Positions 41,460 through 49,726 of a stretch of 64,000 nt of DNA are shown here, piece by piece. Source of the DNA: Stenotrophomonas maltophilia. GTDB taxonomy: Bacteria; Pseudomonadota; Gammaproteobacteria; Xanthomonadales; Xanthomonadaceae. The stretch is taken from assembly GCF_002205165.1 (NCBI RefSeq), contig NZ_NIVS01000020.1, positions 372,001 through 436,000 of the forward strand. The letters are read 5' to 3'. How positions within the stretch are numbered: the stretch's first letter is position 1; every line of letters starts with the position of its first letter. The position numbers were made by a program, and so were the translations under genes. The notes beneath the pieces are model-generated. The model was not told where the DNA came from, searched no databases, and worked only from the letters and a program-made list of their open reading frames with translations.

Positions 41460-41530
41460 CCGCCGGCATCTTTGCATCGCCCCAACGCGCTGTCTCGTTG
41501 GAATGGGTTCTGGACGAATCGGCCGCACAT
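41460..41530 (-). pseudogene. Possible remnant of a second SRAP gene (MCGRFVQ N-terminus)
   Basis: On the minus strand from 41530 the sequence reads MCGRFVQNPFQ, the canonical first residues of bacterial YedK proteins, but the following residues do not continue the SRAP fold in any frame. It converges with the intact, divergent SRAP gene. Probably the stub of a gene lost by recombination; a chance match is possible because only about 8 residues are diagnostic. Confidence 0.4.
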
Positions 41531-41607
41531 TGCTGAATCATGAGCCCTGCGGTTCATTCCGGCTGATCACGATGATGAAGACGAATTTAGAGTAGAGTTC
41601 AGATAAA

Positions 41608-42846
41608 CTAATTGCTAAGCGAAATGAGCTCGTCGCATTCTTTTTTGATAATCGAAGCGCAAAGCTGTTGCATGTAATGAAGCATGTCGCTTTCTTCGCT
41701 CGAAAGCTTGTTTTTTCCTGTATGTACGATCTTTGAGCGAATTTGATATCCCTTTTTGAAGGCGGAGATAATGTTTCTTCGTGCCACTTCGCTGTTGCCG
41801 AGGAGGTATGCGCACCGGTTGGCCATCAGTGTGGATAAGCCGGTTTCCTTGCCTTGACCTTCATCTCCTAGCAAAACTTCAAGGGCGGTGCATACTTGTA
41901 CGAACCGAACCTGGTCGCTTGCGCCGCAGTGGCTGTCAAAATACCAACGGCTTGCGTTAATTAGTCTTGCATCAGCCCTGGATAGCGCCCTGCCAAGTTC
42001 TCGAAGTTTTCCTTCAAATTCAGTCGGAGCGCCGTTGCTGTTAGGGGAGCGGTGGAAGAGATTTTCAAATTGTGTGGTGTGGGCATGATCAAACGCCACG
42101 TTGGTAACGTGCCTTTCACTCTCAGCATCTGAGTGGAAAATGCCTAATGCGTAGAATATTGGTGGGTCGGTAGGGGGAGACCAAGAGTGGTATGAGAGCA
42201 ATCGAATTGCGAGAGCCATGCCATAAAGCGATAGCATTCTATGCATTGCTTGATGGGCGCTATCAGAATTGCCGTTTTTTGCCACATACCCGTCAAATTC
42301 AAGCTTGGTGTACAAGATGTCAGGGCGCCAGCTAAATCCATTTAGGGCATGACCACTTCGTCCGCTCCAATTTTTGCCAATGGCACTGTCATCTGCGATT
42401 GAGCTGCCGGTGACCACCTCGAGTGTTGGCGTCAATGATACATTTGAATGATTCAGTAGCTTCGGTGATATTTTCCCCGGGAGCGGGGCATAGGCTACGT
42501 ATTGCCAAGGCAGGGTTTCGAGCTTTACAACGAGCTCGGCCGCCCATTCTCGTGGTGCTTGCTCTCCAAAAATATCCGTGAAAGAGTCAACTCCTCTTTC
42601 TGGATCCCATTTGCCAACAGCTCTGCCGGGAGTCTCGGATTGCACAAAATCTGAAACGTGCCTATCGCCTAGCCATTGTTCCAGAGCCGTATCGGTTTGG
42701 GATCCTTTAGGTACTATCCGGTGAAGTTGCCAAGCGTTGGTGGAAAGGCTAAATATTGCCCCGCTCATTATTCTGGATTCGCGTAAGCATTCGGCTATGC
42801 TGTTTTCCAGTTTTGCTCGGACAGACTTCGGTAGAGGAATAGGCAT
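41608..42846 (-). CDS. HEPN (Apea-like) domain protein, candidate RNase / abortive-infection factor (412 aa)
   Basis: The C-terminal about 120 residues (RWYFDSHCGASDQVRFVQVCTALE ... LLGNSEVARRNIISAFKKGYQIRSKIVH) have the helical pattern of Apea-type HEPN domains and carry the HEPN active-site signature R-x4-H at Arg370-His375 (RSKIVH). HEPN proteins are metal-independent RNases common in antiphage and toxin systems. The N-terminal 280 residues are unrecognised. The gene is strikingly A+T-rich compared with the phage and lies between SRAP and umuC, evidence of separate acquisition. Confidence 0.72.
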   Translation of the reverse strand: MPIPLPKSVRAKLENSIAECLRESRIMSGAIFSLSTNAWQLHRIVPKGSQTDTALEQWLGDRHVSDFVQSETPGRAVGKWDPERGVDSFTDIFGEQAPREWAAELVVKLETLPWQYVAYAPLPGKISPKLLNHSNVSLTPTLEVVTGSSIADDSAIGKNWSGRSGHALNGFSWRPDILYTKLEFDGYVAKNGNSDSAHQAMHRMLSLYGMALAIRLLSYHSWSPPTDPPIFYALGIFHSDAESERHVTNVAFDHAHTTQFENLFHRSPNSNGAPTEFEGKLRELGRALSRADARLINASRWYFDSHCGASDQVRFVQVCTALEVLLGDEGQGKETGLSTLMANRCAYLLGNSEVARRNIISAFKKGYQIRSKIVHTGKNKLSSEESDMLHYMQQLCASIIKKECDELISLSN

Positions 42847-42862
42847 GTTTAACCCTTATAGT

Positions 42863-44113
42863 TCAGCAGCGGGCTGGAGGGATAGCAGCAACGGAGGTCG
42901 TGTAGTTTGGGGATAGCATATGCTGTCGCATGCCCCAAGCCGGTCGTGCTTGCCATCCCGACGCACCCAGGCCTGCAGTCCCGCGGCCAAACTTCTGGTT
43001 AATTTGGTCCATCGTGGCCATGAGCTTTCCATTTCCGACGACCGTTGGCCCGAAAAGATCGGCCTGCAGGGTATCCGGCCGAGCCAGGTCGAGCAGGGCG
43101 ACACCTGCCTTCTTGTACCCTATTCCCTCCCGTAGAAGGCCACGCAACAGCTCGCGTACGACGCCCAAAATCACCATGGAATCTGCAGTGGCGGCGGGCA
43201 AGCCTACCGTTCTGGTAGCGTTGTGCTGACACAGCTCTGGCCGGAAAACATCGGACTGTGCGAACACCCACACGCCGGCGGTGACCAGGCCGCGCGCGCG
43301 CAGCTTCTCGCAGGCTCTGACGGCGAAGGTGGCCAGCGCCTGGGCAACTGCATCGTGGTCCTCCACACGGTCTGCGAACGACCGGCTCACCATGATCTGC
43401 TGGCGATCCGGCTCCACTTCCGCCAGCTCCATGCAGGGCCGCCCCTGCAGCTCGCGCTGGGTGCGCGCAAGAGTTACCCCGAAGGTGGCTAGGATGTCGT
43501 CCGCCGGCGCGTCGCGCAGCGCAGCGGCGGTGCTGATGCCGATGGCTTGCAAGCGCGGCGCCAGCCGGCGCCCTACGCCCCAGAGATCCCCGACTGGAAA
43601 CGTGCGCAGCACAGCGTCGCGGTAGCGGGCGTCCCCGAGGTCTATCACGCCGTGGGCGCTCTTTGCCACCTTGTTGGCCAGCTTGGCCAAGGTCTTCGTG
43701 GGCCCGATTCCGATGCAGTTCGGAATGCCGGTCCACCGATGCACGCGCTGCCGAAGATCCCGGGCGAATCGTTCTCGGTTCGGCACGCCTGCCAGATCAA
43801 TGAAGCTCTCATCGATGCTATAGACCTCCACCCGGGGCGCGGCCTCCCGCAGGATAGAAACTACCCGAGCACTCATGTCGCCGTAGAGGCCGAAGTTCGC
43901 CGATCGCATTTGCAGGCCGTGCCGTCGGACCAGATGCTTCAGCTCGTGGGCGGGCTGACCCATCTTGATGCCCAAGGCTTTGGCCTCCGCCGAGCGCGCG
44001 ATCGCGCAGCCGTCGTTGTTGCTCAGTACCACCAGCGGCACGCCGCGTAGCGCCGGCTGAAACACCCGCTCGCAGCTGGCGTAGAAGTTGTTGCCGTCAA
44101 CGAGCCCGAACAT
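42863..44113 (-). CDS. umuC: UmuC, DNA polymerase V catalytic subunit (416 aa)
   Basis: Y-family polymerase: MFGLVDGNNFYASCERVF (catalytic Asp6), VLSNNDGCAIARSAEAKALGIKMG, and the second catalytic motif YSIDESFIDL, followed by thumb and little-finger parts. Length matches UmuC (422). ATG 44113 lies 17 bp inside the end of umuD. With UmuD'2 and RecA it performs translesion synthesis; in a prophage it makes the lysogen SOS-mutable. Confidence 0.94.
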   Translation of the reverse strand: MFGLVDGNNFYASCERVFQPALRGVPLVVLSNNDGCAIARSAEAKALGIKMGQPAHELKHLVRRHGLQMRSANFGLYGDMSARVVSILREAAPRVEVYSIDESFIDLAGVPNRERFARDLRQRVHRWTGIPNCIGIGPTKTLAKLANKVAKSAHGVIDLGDARYRDAVLRTFPVGDLWGVGRRLAPRLQAIGISTAAALRDAPADDILATFGVTLARTQRELQGRPCMELAEVEPDRQQIMVSRSFADRVEDHDAVAQALATFAVRACEKLRARGLVTAGVWVFAQSDVFRPELCQHNATRTVGLPAATADSMVILGVVRELLRGLLREGIGYKKAGVALLDLARPDTLQADLFGPTVVGNGKLMATMDQINQKFGRGTAGLGASGWQARPAWGMRQHMLSPNYTTSVAAIPPARC

Positions 44114-44579
44114 GGCCGCTCCGGCGCTTGATCTGGCGCACGACCCCCACGACGGCGAACACCTCAACCTCGGTGGACTGCTCGAGCACGATGGGTGGGA
44201 ACTCGGGGTTGGCCGAATGCAGCTCCATGTGATTCTCGAACAGCTGCAGCACTTTGCACGAGGGCTGGTTGCCGTCCCAGATGGCAATGACCAGGTCACC
44301 GGCCAGTGGCGTCACCGACCGGTCCACCACCAAGATATCCCCGTCGCTGACGCCGGCGCCGCTCATGGACCAGCCGTCGGCGCGGTAAAGAAAGGTGGCG
44401 GCCGGGTTGCGCACCAGCAGACGGTGCAGATCGATGGCCTCGTCCATGAAGTCGTCGGCCGGCGACGGGAAACCCAGTCGGGCGCGCGCTGCTGCCAGCG
44501 GCACGAACTGGGCAGGACCGTCTATCAGCGCCGGGCCGACGGGCAGGGCCCGGGTATGGGGGTAGGGGAGGGAGTGCAT
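44097..44579 (-). CDS. umuD: UmuD-type SOS protein (S24 family, 160 aa)
   Basis: Ser71 (GWSMS) and Lys109 (CKVLQL) are the catalytic dyad. The cleavage point is expected at Leu35-Gly36 just before FPSPADDF, matching the Cys-Gly-FPSP site of E. coli UmuD. ATG 44579 is chosen because the in-frame ATG at 44627 lies 2 bp from the LexA-type box, too close to the promoter. It is followed by umuC with a 17-bp overlap. Confidence 0.9.
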   Translation of the reverse strand: MHSLPYPHTRALPVGPALIDGPAQFVPLAAARARLGFPSPADDFMDEAIDLHRLLVRNPAATFLYRADGWSMSGAGVSDGDILVVDRSVTPLAGDLVIAIWDGNQPSCKVLQLFENHMELHSANPEFPPIVLEQSTEVEVFAVVGVVRQIKRRSGHVRAR

Positions 44580-44628
44580 GGGCTTACTCTGCGAGCGGCA
44601 TGTCTCACAATTCGAGACGGCCCGCATG

Positions 44629-44644
44629 TTAGTACAATTACTAA
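44629..44644. promoter_or_regulatory. LexA-type SOS box upstream of umuDC
   Basis: TTAGTA-CAAT-TACTAA is a perfect inverted repeat of TTAGTA, close to the TTAGTA...TACTAA LexA sites known from Xanthomonas. It lies 50 bp before the umuD start and 110 bp before a small rightward gene, so it could repress both directions. Confidence 0.8.
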
Positions 44645-44753
44645 CTGATGATCATGAATCTTCGCGGCCGTGTTCCTGAACGAATTCCGCTGATGGCCCG
44701 GCGGCGCCAAGCCAGTCGCGGGTTGCGCGACGACGATTCAGCATCCTATAGGC

Positions 44754-44969
44754 ATGGCGAATTGGCGGAAGGATCGAGCCTCACTGGAGGCTAAAGCTGC
44801 GGCTCAGCTGCAGCAGGCGACAGACCTCGAACGAGACGTGACAGGCAGCTGGCGTGCCCGTGCCCGCCGCCGGCAGAGCGCGCAACGTCTCCGGGCGACG
44901 GCCAGCGGGCATCAGCGTGCTGCCCACCGATTGGCGGGATTGGATCTGCCAGATGACCTGCCGTTCTAA
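44754..44969 (+). CDS. Small basic helical protein between umuD and integrase (71 aa)
   Basis: The product (MANWRKDRASLEAKAAAQLQQATDLER...) is a run of Arg/Ala/Gln-rich helix ending LAGLDLPDDLPF. No clear ribosome-binding site precedes ATG 44754. It is divergent from umuD and overlaps the integrase stop by 4 bp. Could be an excisionase-like or DNA-binding protein by charge and position, but nothing specific supports that. Confidence 0.45.
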   Translation: MANWRKDRASLEAKAAAQLQQATDLERDVTGSWRARARRRQSAQRLRATASGHQRAAHRLAGLDLPDDLPF

Positions 44970-46297
44970 CGGACCACACCGTTTCGTATCGGCACCACCG
45001 TTGCACCTTCACCGGTGAGTAGTTCGAACAGCGCCTCCACAGCGGCGCGCTTCTCTGCGGCGTACTCGAAGAAGTTGTAATGCCGCTTCTGGACGCCGCT
45101 CAGGCCGTGGGACTGGAGGTGGCCACGGATTTCTTCGGACATTCCCAGCGCGGCCAGGCGCGTCTCTACCGTGCGGCGCAGGTCACCCGGCGTGCACGGC
45201 GATGCCAGCTCACCTGCGGCCACCATGTTTGCCACGACCGGGTCCATGATTCCTCGCAGCTCGTCATAGGTGGCGGGTGTCTTCCCGCCTGTGAGCGAGA
45301 ACAGGTGTGGCCCGTCACCATCGCCGCGCAACGTTGCGAGATCCATTGCCATACGGGGGAGCAATGGCACCAGATGCACTCGGGGGAGCCGGCGGCGGCC
45401 TTTGATGTCGAGCAGGCGCACGGACCCGGTGCCGGTATCGGCGTCGTGAGCGTGATCTGACCACTGCAACCGGATCAGCTGTGCGATGCGCTGGCCGCCG
45501 GTCAGCAGGTGGAAGCGCAGGAGTGCGCCCTGCCGTCCGGGTACGGCCTCGATCCTGCGCCAGTACGCGCGAAGTTCCGCCACCGAAAGCACCCGGTCCC
45601 GCGGCTGCCCGCTGTCCAAGGTCGCAAGGTCGCGCGCGGGGTTCCTGGATACGTTGAGCGCGCGCAGTGCGTCAGGGGCAGCCGCATCCTGCTTGGCCGC
45701 GATCGCCGCCGCATAGGCCGCCCGCAGGTACGATCGGATCTTGCCGCCCTCGCGCAGCTTCTTGCCGCGGACCATGCGCGACAGGATAGGGAGCAGATCA
45801 TCCAGCTCGAGCTCAGAAGCGGGACGCGACCACAGGGCCGGCCACGGTTCTTCGATGTGGCGCCTGATCGCAGCGCGGGTAGCTGCAGCGGAGACCTTGC
45901 CGGCATCCTCCAGGCTCTGGGCGTAGGCCATCATCAGCGCACCCAGGGTTGCTCCGGAGCGGCGCGTCGATTCGGCCAGGGCGTCGGCCTTCGCGCGTTC
46001 CGCTGCTGCTGCCTCGGCCGCGATCGCGTCACGCAGATCCCGTTCGCCGGCTTGATATCGGCGGGACAATGCCGCCGCTGACTCGCGTGCCGCGGTCAGT
46101 GCCAAGCCCGTGCCGATCAGCAGGCGGTCCCGCTGGCCATTGGCCTTGGTGTATCGGTAGTAGAACCGCAGCTGCCCACCTGCCAGCTTGCGAACGTCCA
46201 GGCAGCCCGCTCCGCGCGGTGCCGGATCGGAGGCCCATTCGCCCGCCGGCAGAGCGGCGAGCCCCTTCGCTGTAAGCATTCCCTTCATTGCGCCCAT
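44966..46297 (-). CDS. Tyrosine-recombinase integrase (443 aa)
   Basis: Catalytic residues from ATG 46297: Arg270 (GGQRIAQLIRL), Lys299 (IKGRRRL), Arg374 in GDLRRT (the usual His of HxxR is Gly371), His397 (QSHGLSG) and Tyr407 (RHYN). The N-terminal 60 residues (MLTAKGLAALPAG ... LDVRKLAGGQLRFYYRYT) are the DUF4102-like arm-binding domain of P4-type integrases. The start could also be ATG 46288; a longer frame reaches 46384 without conserved residues. It lies next to attR, as expected. Confidence 0.93.
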   Translation of the reverse strand: MGAMKGMLTAKGLAALPAGEWASDPAPRGAGCLDVRKLAGGQLRFYYRYTKANGQRDRLLIGTGLALTAARESAAALSRRYQAGERDLRDAIAAEAAAAERAKADALAESTRRSGATLGALMMAYAQSLEDAGKVSAAATRAAIRRHIEEPWPALWSRPASELELDDLLPILSRMVRGKKLREGGKIRSYLRAAYAAAIAAKQDAAAPDALRALNVSRNPARDLATLDSGQPRDRVLSVAELRAYWRRIEAVPGRQGALLRFHLLTGGQRIAQLIRLQWSDHAHDADTGTGSVRLLDIKGRRRLPRVHLVPLLPRMAMDLATLRGDGDGPHLFSLTGGKTPATYDELRGIMDPVVANMVAAGELASPCTPGDLRRTVETRLAALGMSEEIRGHLQSHGLSGVQKRHYNFFEYAAEKRAAVEALFELLTGEGATVVPIRNGVVR

Positions 46298-46435
46298 TGG
46301 TGACCGCTCGGTGACCGTTTGTCCGTGGAAAGAGGTGGACGATGATGGGCGCAGGTGGTCGCATAGCCTGAGAAAATCAACCACTTAGCTTAAAGCGGGG
46401 CCACTCATGGAAGGTCGTGGAAGCCCTGTAGAGGC

Positions 46436-46480
46436 CTCATAATCCTTTGGTTCCAGGTTCGAATCCTGGTGGGCCCACCA
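46436..46480 (+). other. attR: 3' half of a CAU-anticodon tRNA gene
   Basis: CTCATAATCCTTTGG (anticodon loop and stem), then a perfect T-arm (CCAGG-TTCGAAT-CCTGG) and TGGGCCCACCA. Upstream of 46,436 the sequence no longer forms a tRNA 5' half, although AGAGG just before it still matches an anticodon stem with one change. The acceptor TGGGCCC plus CAU resembles tRNA-Ile2 (lysidine) or tRNA-Met. The intact tRNA must lie at the left prophage end outside the window. Confidence 0.88.
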
Positions 46481-46596
46481 CATGCGCAAGGCAACCACAC
46501 CTGCACGCGCCACCGCATCCAACGCTCAGCGCAGCGCATCGGCCAAGCGCAGCAGCAGCGCAGCCAACTGCTCGGGTTCCAGTGGCGTAGAAGCGC

Positions 46597-46732
46597 TGCT
46601 CTGCACGCCCATCTGGTTACGCAGGGGACACCGATTGTCTTCGCCCCCAAGGACGGTCCTTTCGGCCGCTATTTCGCGTTCCGTGATCCGTTCGGCTACA
46701 CGATCACCCCGCACACCGTTGGAAAATCCTGA
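46597..46732 (+). pseudogene. C-terminal fragment of a VOC/glyoxalase-fold protein
   Basis: The frame reads QGTPIVFAPKDGPFGRYFAFRDPFGYTITPHT, the end of a VOC-domain protein (metal ligand region FRDPFGY). Upstream residues do not continue the fold, so the N-terminal half is missing. Immediately to its left a minus-strand frame ends LEPEQLAALLLRLADALR (46,526-46,612), which also looks like the tail of another gene. The attR neighbourhood has therefore been rearranged. Confidence 0.6.
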
Positions 46733-46780
46733 GCGGGGGACGAGCGGGCTGGCGAGATCCCGGCGTCCTGCCCACCCCGT

Positions 46781-47131
46781 TTGTTCGTGAGCGGTAGCGC
46801 CGTTACCAAGGAAAGTGCTGAGCAGGCCTGCGAGCGTCTGCTCAGCCAAGCCGGCGAGCAAATGGCGGTCGCTTTCGCTCTTTTCGCGTTGGCCGACAAC
46901 GCAGGGAAGCCTCACCGAGAAAAATCCGACATGGATGACCTCGCCAGCCGCTTCTTTGGTGGGCTGAATAGCGCTGTACGCCGCTTGGGTGGTCCTTCGA
47001 TTGGAAAACAAGTGGCGCAGAAAATGGCATTGCCGCCTATGGATCTGGGCGATATCGATATGCAGTTGGTTGCCAGTCCTGCAGCCAGGTCAAGGATGCA
47101 GCGGAACATAGAACTAAAGATGGACGCATGA
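46781..47131 (+). CDS. Hypothetical protein, uncertain start (116 aa)
   Basis: The frame from TTG 46781 reads FVSGSAVTKESAEQACERLLSQAGEQMAVAFALFALADNAGKPH ... with plausible helical composition and no stop for 350 bp. No good ribosome-binding site is seen and no family is recognised. It may be a genuine small protein or a decayed gene next to the integration site. Confidence 0.35.
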   Translation: MFVSGSAVTKESAEQACERLLSQAGEQMAVAFALFALADNAGKPHREKSDMDDLASRFFGGLNSAVRRLGGPSIGKQVAQKMALPPMDLGDIDMQLVASPAARSRMQRNIELKMDA

Positions 47132-47278
47132 TCGACCGCATCAGGAGCCAAACAACGGGCCCGGGCCACCGCGTTGATGGATTCCCAGTGGAGTGGCAGT
47201 AGGCTAACGAGGCATGAGTATTGCGCTGAATCCGTAGTCCACCACGACTGGCGAGTCGCTTATGCGGCTCGTGTCAGC

Positions 47279-47749
47279 CTAGAACGTCCACTCTTGCTGT
47301 GCCATGAATCCTTCAAGGGTGGTGCATTGAACATCGAAATGCTTGCAGATGTTCGGCATCTTTGCGGACTTGTCCTTAAACAGTTCCTCGGTGACGACGG
47401 TGCCTGCGCGGGCTTTAGCGGCAGCAATTACGAAAGGATCCGCAACCGGAGTGCCTTTCAGTCTCTGCTTCTCGCCGATGATGCTCTGAAAATGATTGAC
47501 CGCCAAGATCGAGGCGACGATCTGAAGCTCCTGCGTAGAAGGCGTGGTAAAGATGTGGCCGTTCTTCGTGATCCATCCATCAACGTACGGGTCAGGCGAG
47601 CCATTCTGGAGCTCCCGCCTGACCTCTTTTGTTGAGAGCAAGGACCCGGCTTTCACCATGTCGCCCAATCCGGACCACAGCGTCGCGAAAACGCCGGGGT
47701 AGTAGTGTTTGAGCTTGCTAAAGGAGCCAGTATCGAAAACATAGATCAT
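47279..47749 (-). CDS. DUF4411 PIN-like protein, probable toxin of a TA pair (156 aa)
   Basis: The N-terminus MIYVFDTGSFSKLKHYYPGVFATLW and the later ADPFVIAAAKARAGTVVTEE match DUF4411, a PIN-like nuclease family (Asp6 and the ADPF Asp as acidic active-site residues). It overlaps the upstream ImmA/IrrE-type gene by 4 bp (ATGA). DUF4411 genes regularly follow Xre-ImmA/IrrE genes and are considered RNase toxins. Confidence 0.82.
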   Translation of the reverse strand: MIYVFDTGSFSKLKHYYPGVFATLWSGLGDMVKAGSLLSTKEVRRELQNGSPDPYVDGWITKNGHIFTTPSTQELQIVASILAVNHFQSIIGEKQRLKGTPVADPFVIAAAKARAGTVVTEELFKDKSAKMPNICKHFDVQCTTLEGFMAQQEWTF

Positions 47750-48921
47750 TGCGCTTTCCTTCGCAAAACAAGCTCCTCAAGGCCTGGCACTTGTGACGGC
47801 TTTACGCCCAGGAAATCTGCCGCCTTCTCTTGGCTGAGTTGACCTCGCAGATGCCGTGAGAAAACCTCTCTCAGTAGCCTGTCGCTGAGATACGCCCCCT
47901 TTGATGCATACCAACTGCCGCCGCCAGCGCCTTCCTTCTTCTGCTTGGTCCACTCAAGGGCTTTTGCCTCATAAAAGATCTTGGTTGCTCGGCCGCGATC
48001 GAGGAAGCGCCGGAGGATCGCCTCTCGACTCACTCCAAATGCGCGCGCAAGATCTGAGAAGAAGGAGTCCGGTAGGGTATCAACGGAGTGGGGTGCGCTT
48101 TGGGTGCGGTGGTCGAAAACTGCAGACGGAATCAATACCTCGGCGGCCACCGCATTGCAGAACACCTCGATAGCCTGCTCCCGCTTGGGAAGGTCGTCGA
48201 TGTACGAGGTGTCGAACTTCGATATGCCGTTGATGGCGAACAGTGTATGTGCGAGCTCATGTAGCAATGAAAATATCTGGCGAGTCTTGGTAGTGCTGTT
48301 GTTGATGTAGATCAACGGGAATTCATCATCGCGCAAGCAGAACCCTGAAATGCTGGTCTGTTTAAAGCTGTCCTTGAAAACGAATATCCCGCGCTTCTCG
48401 ATGGCTTCGCGCCACGCTTTTAACGCATCCTCGTCTCGCGCCCAAGATGCTTGGATCTCGGTATCAATGCCAAGGGTGGCCCTAATCTGACGAGCTTTCG
48501 CGGCGAGGTCGTCGCCAATACTCAGCTTCACCTCATTCCAAATCTTGGAATTTGCCGGATTGGTGCCCTCGTAAAGCTCCGCCAAACCCAGTTGGTAGGC
48601 GCGCGCCTTGCGTAGATGGAGGTAGGTGTCCCTATCCAGCGTGGCAAGATCTTCTTCGGGAAGGGTCCGGAATTCTTGTCTGGGAGACGCTTCCTTGGGC
48701 GGAGTTGGAAGAAAGAAAACCGCAAGGGGGCGCTTGTATAGGTCGTAAGCCAGCGCTTCCAGTTGAGCATAGGTCGGAGAGGTGTCGCCCCGCTCCCAGG
48801 ACTCGATCTCAATGGCCTGTCGCTTCAGGCGCACAGCAACATCGGCCACCGACATGCCGATGGACTCGCGTGCCCAGCGCATCACTGCCGGCTGGACGCC
48901 GGCTACCGTCTCCCTAGTCAT
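47746..48921 (-). CDS. Xre-family regulator fused to ImmA/IrrE metallopeptidase (391 aa)
   Basis: Residues about 10-60 form an Xre helix-turn-helix (MRWARESIGMSVADVAVRLKRQAIEIESWERG). The zinc peptidase motif HELAH is at 221-225 in LLHELAHTLF, with a downstream acidic helix (EVFCNAVAAEVLIPS) supplying the third ligand. The C-terminus (about 330-391) has a second HTH-like stretch (QLSQEKAADFLGVKPSQV). Together with the overlapping DUF4411 gene it forms a toxin-antitoxin-like or stress-responsive pair; the protease could degrade a partner on damage. Confidence 0.88.
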   Translation of the reverse strand: MTRETVAGVQPAVMRWARESIGMSVADVAVRLKRQAIEIESWERGDTSPTYAQLEALAYDLYKRPLAVFFLPTPPKEASPRQEFRTLPEEDLATLDRDTYLHLRKARAYQLGLAELYEGTNPANSKIWNEVKLSIGDDLAAKARQIRATLGIDTEIQASWARDEDALKAWREAIEKRGIFVFKDSFKQTSISGFCLRDDEFPLIYINNSTTKTRQIFSLLHELAHTLFAINGISKFDTSYIDDLPKREQAIEVFCNAVAAEVLIPSAVFDHRTQSAPHSVDTLPDSFFSDLARAFGVSREAILRRFLDRGRATKIFYEAKALEWTKQKKEGAGGGSWYASKGAYLSDRLLREVFSRHLRGQLSQEKAADFLGVKPSQVPGLEELVLRRKAQ

Positions 48922-49215
48922 TTCGATGCTCCATGGGGCCAGTATCGCCCTGCAGGGTGCCGTTGCCCAGTCCCAAGGGGTGCGACCGACCTGGGCTCAG
49001 CCCGGTCGGGGTCGAATCGTCTGCTGGATGGAGTAGCGAGGGTGATCAAGGCGGGGAAGGCGGAGGGCGGGAAGTGGATGCGGCCGGCGTCGGGTGTCGA
49101 GGCGCGCTGGCTGGGCCACATCCGGAAGCGGCTGGGCGCGCGCGCTGAGATGTCCCTCGGGGTTCATGTTCACTATTGGAGCTACAATCCCAACTCTAAC
49201 CAGGGGGAATCAAGG

Positions 49216-49593
49216 ATGGCTCTTATAACCTGCCCGGAATGCGGGCATACCATTAGCACTACTGCCCGGGCATGTCCGTCGTGCGGAGCGGCGCAGACGC
49301 CAAGCCCCGTCGACCCACAATCTGCCGCGCCCATAGCACCTGCGAAGAAGGCGGCCGGGTGCGGTACGTTTGTACTGATAGGCGGCGTCGGGTTCGCGGT
49401 CGTGATTGTTATCTTGATTATGATTGGCTCATCGCCCCAAGCGAAGGAGAAGGGCAGAGAACGCGATGCCATCGCCTTATGCTGGAAGGAGTACGAGCGA
49501 AAGTCTCTAGACCCTGGTACGCAGAGGTTCATTGCCAGTGCGTGCGAGCTGATGGAAAAGGACTTCCGCACGAAACACGGCGTCGAGCCGTAA
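49216..49593 (+). CDS. Zinc-ribbon membrane protein (125 aa)
   Basis: ATG 49216 follows AGGGGGAATCAAGG. The N-terminus has a two-CxxC ribbon, CPECGHTISTTARACPSCG (residues 6-24). A linker and one membrane segment follow (TFVLIGGVGFAVVIVILIMIG, about 50-70), then a polar C-terminal domain with two Cys (LCWKEYERKSLDPGTQ, ASACELM). This zinc ribbon-TM-small domain plan is frequent in uncharacterised bacterial proteins. Confidence 0.75.
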   Translation: MALITCPECGHTISTTARACPSCGAAQTPSPVDPQSAAPIAPAKKAAGCGTFVLIGGVGFAVVIVILIMIGSSPQAKEKGRERDAIALCWKEYERKSLDPGTQRFIASACELMEKDFRTKHGVEP

Positions 49594-49726
49594 TCGCTGG
49601 TTCGCCTGAGTCTCCCGTCGTAGTTACTTTCGGGCTTTTCTTTTCGGTCCTGCCTCATTAGTTTTGCGCCTAACGGGCGGCGGCAGTGGGGTGCGTCAGG
49701 CCGCCGTTCCTTGAGCGGCCCTGAGG

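Noticed and set aside
46381-46480. Complete tRNA gene at the integration site
   Set aside because: The 5' acceptor and D-arm are missing; only the 3' half from the anticodon loop is present, as expected of attR.
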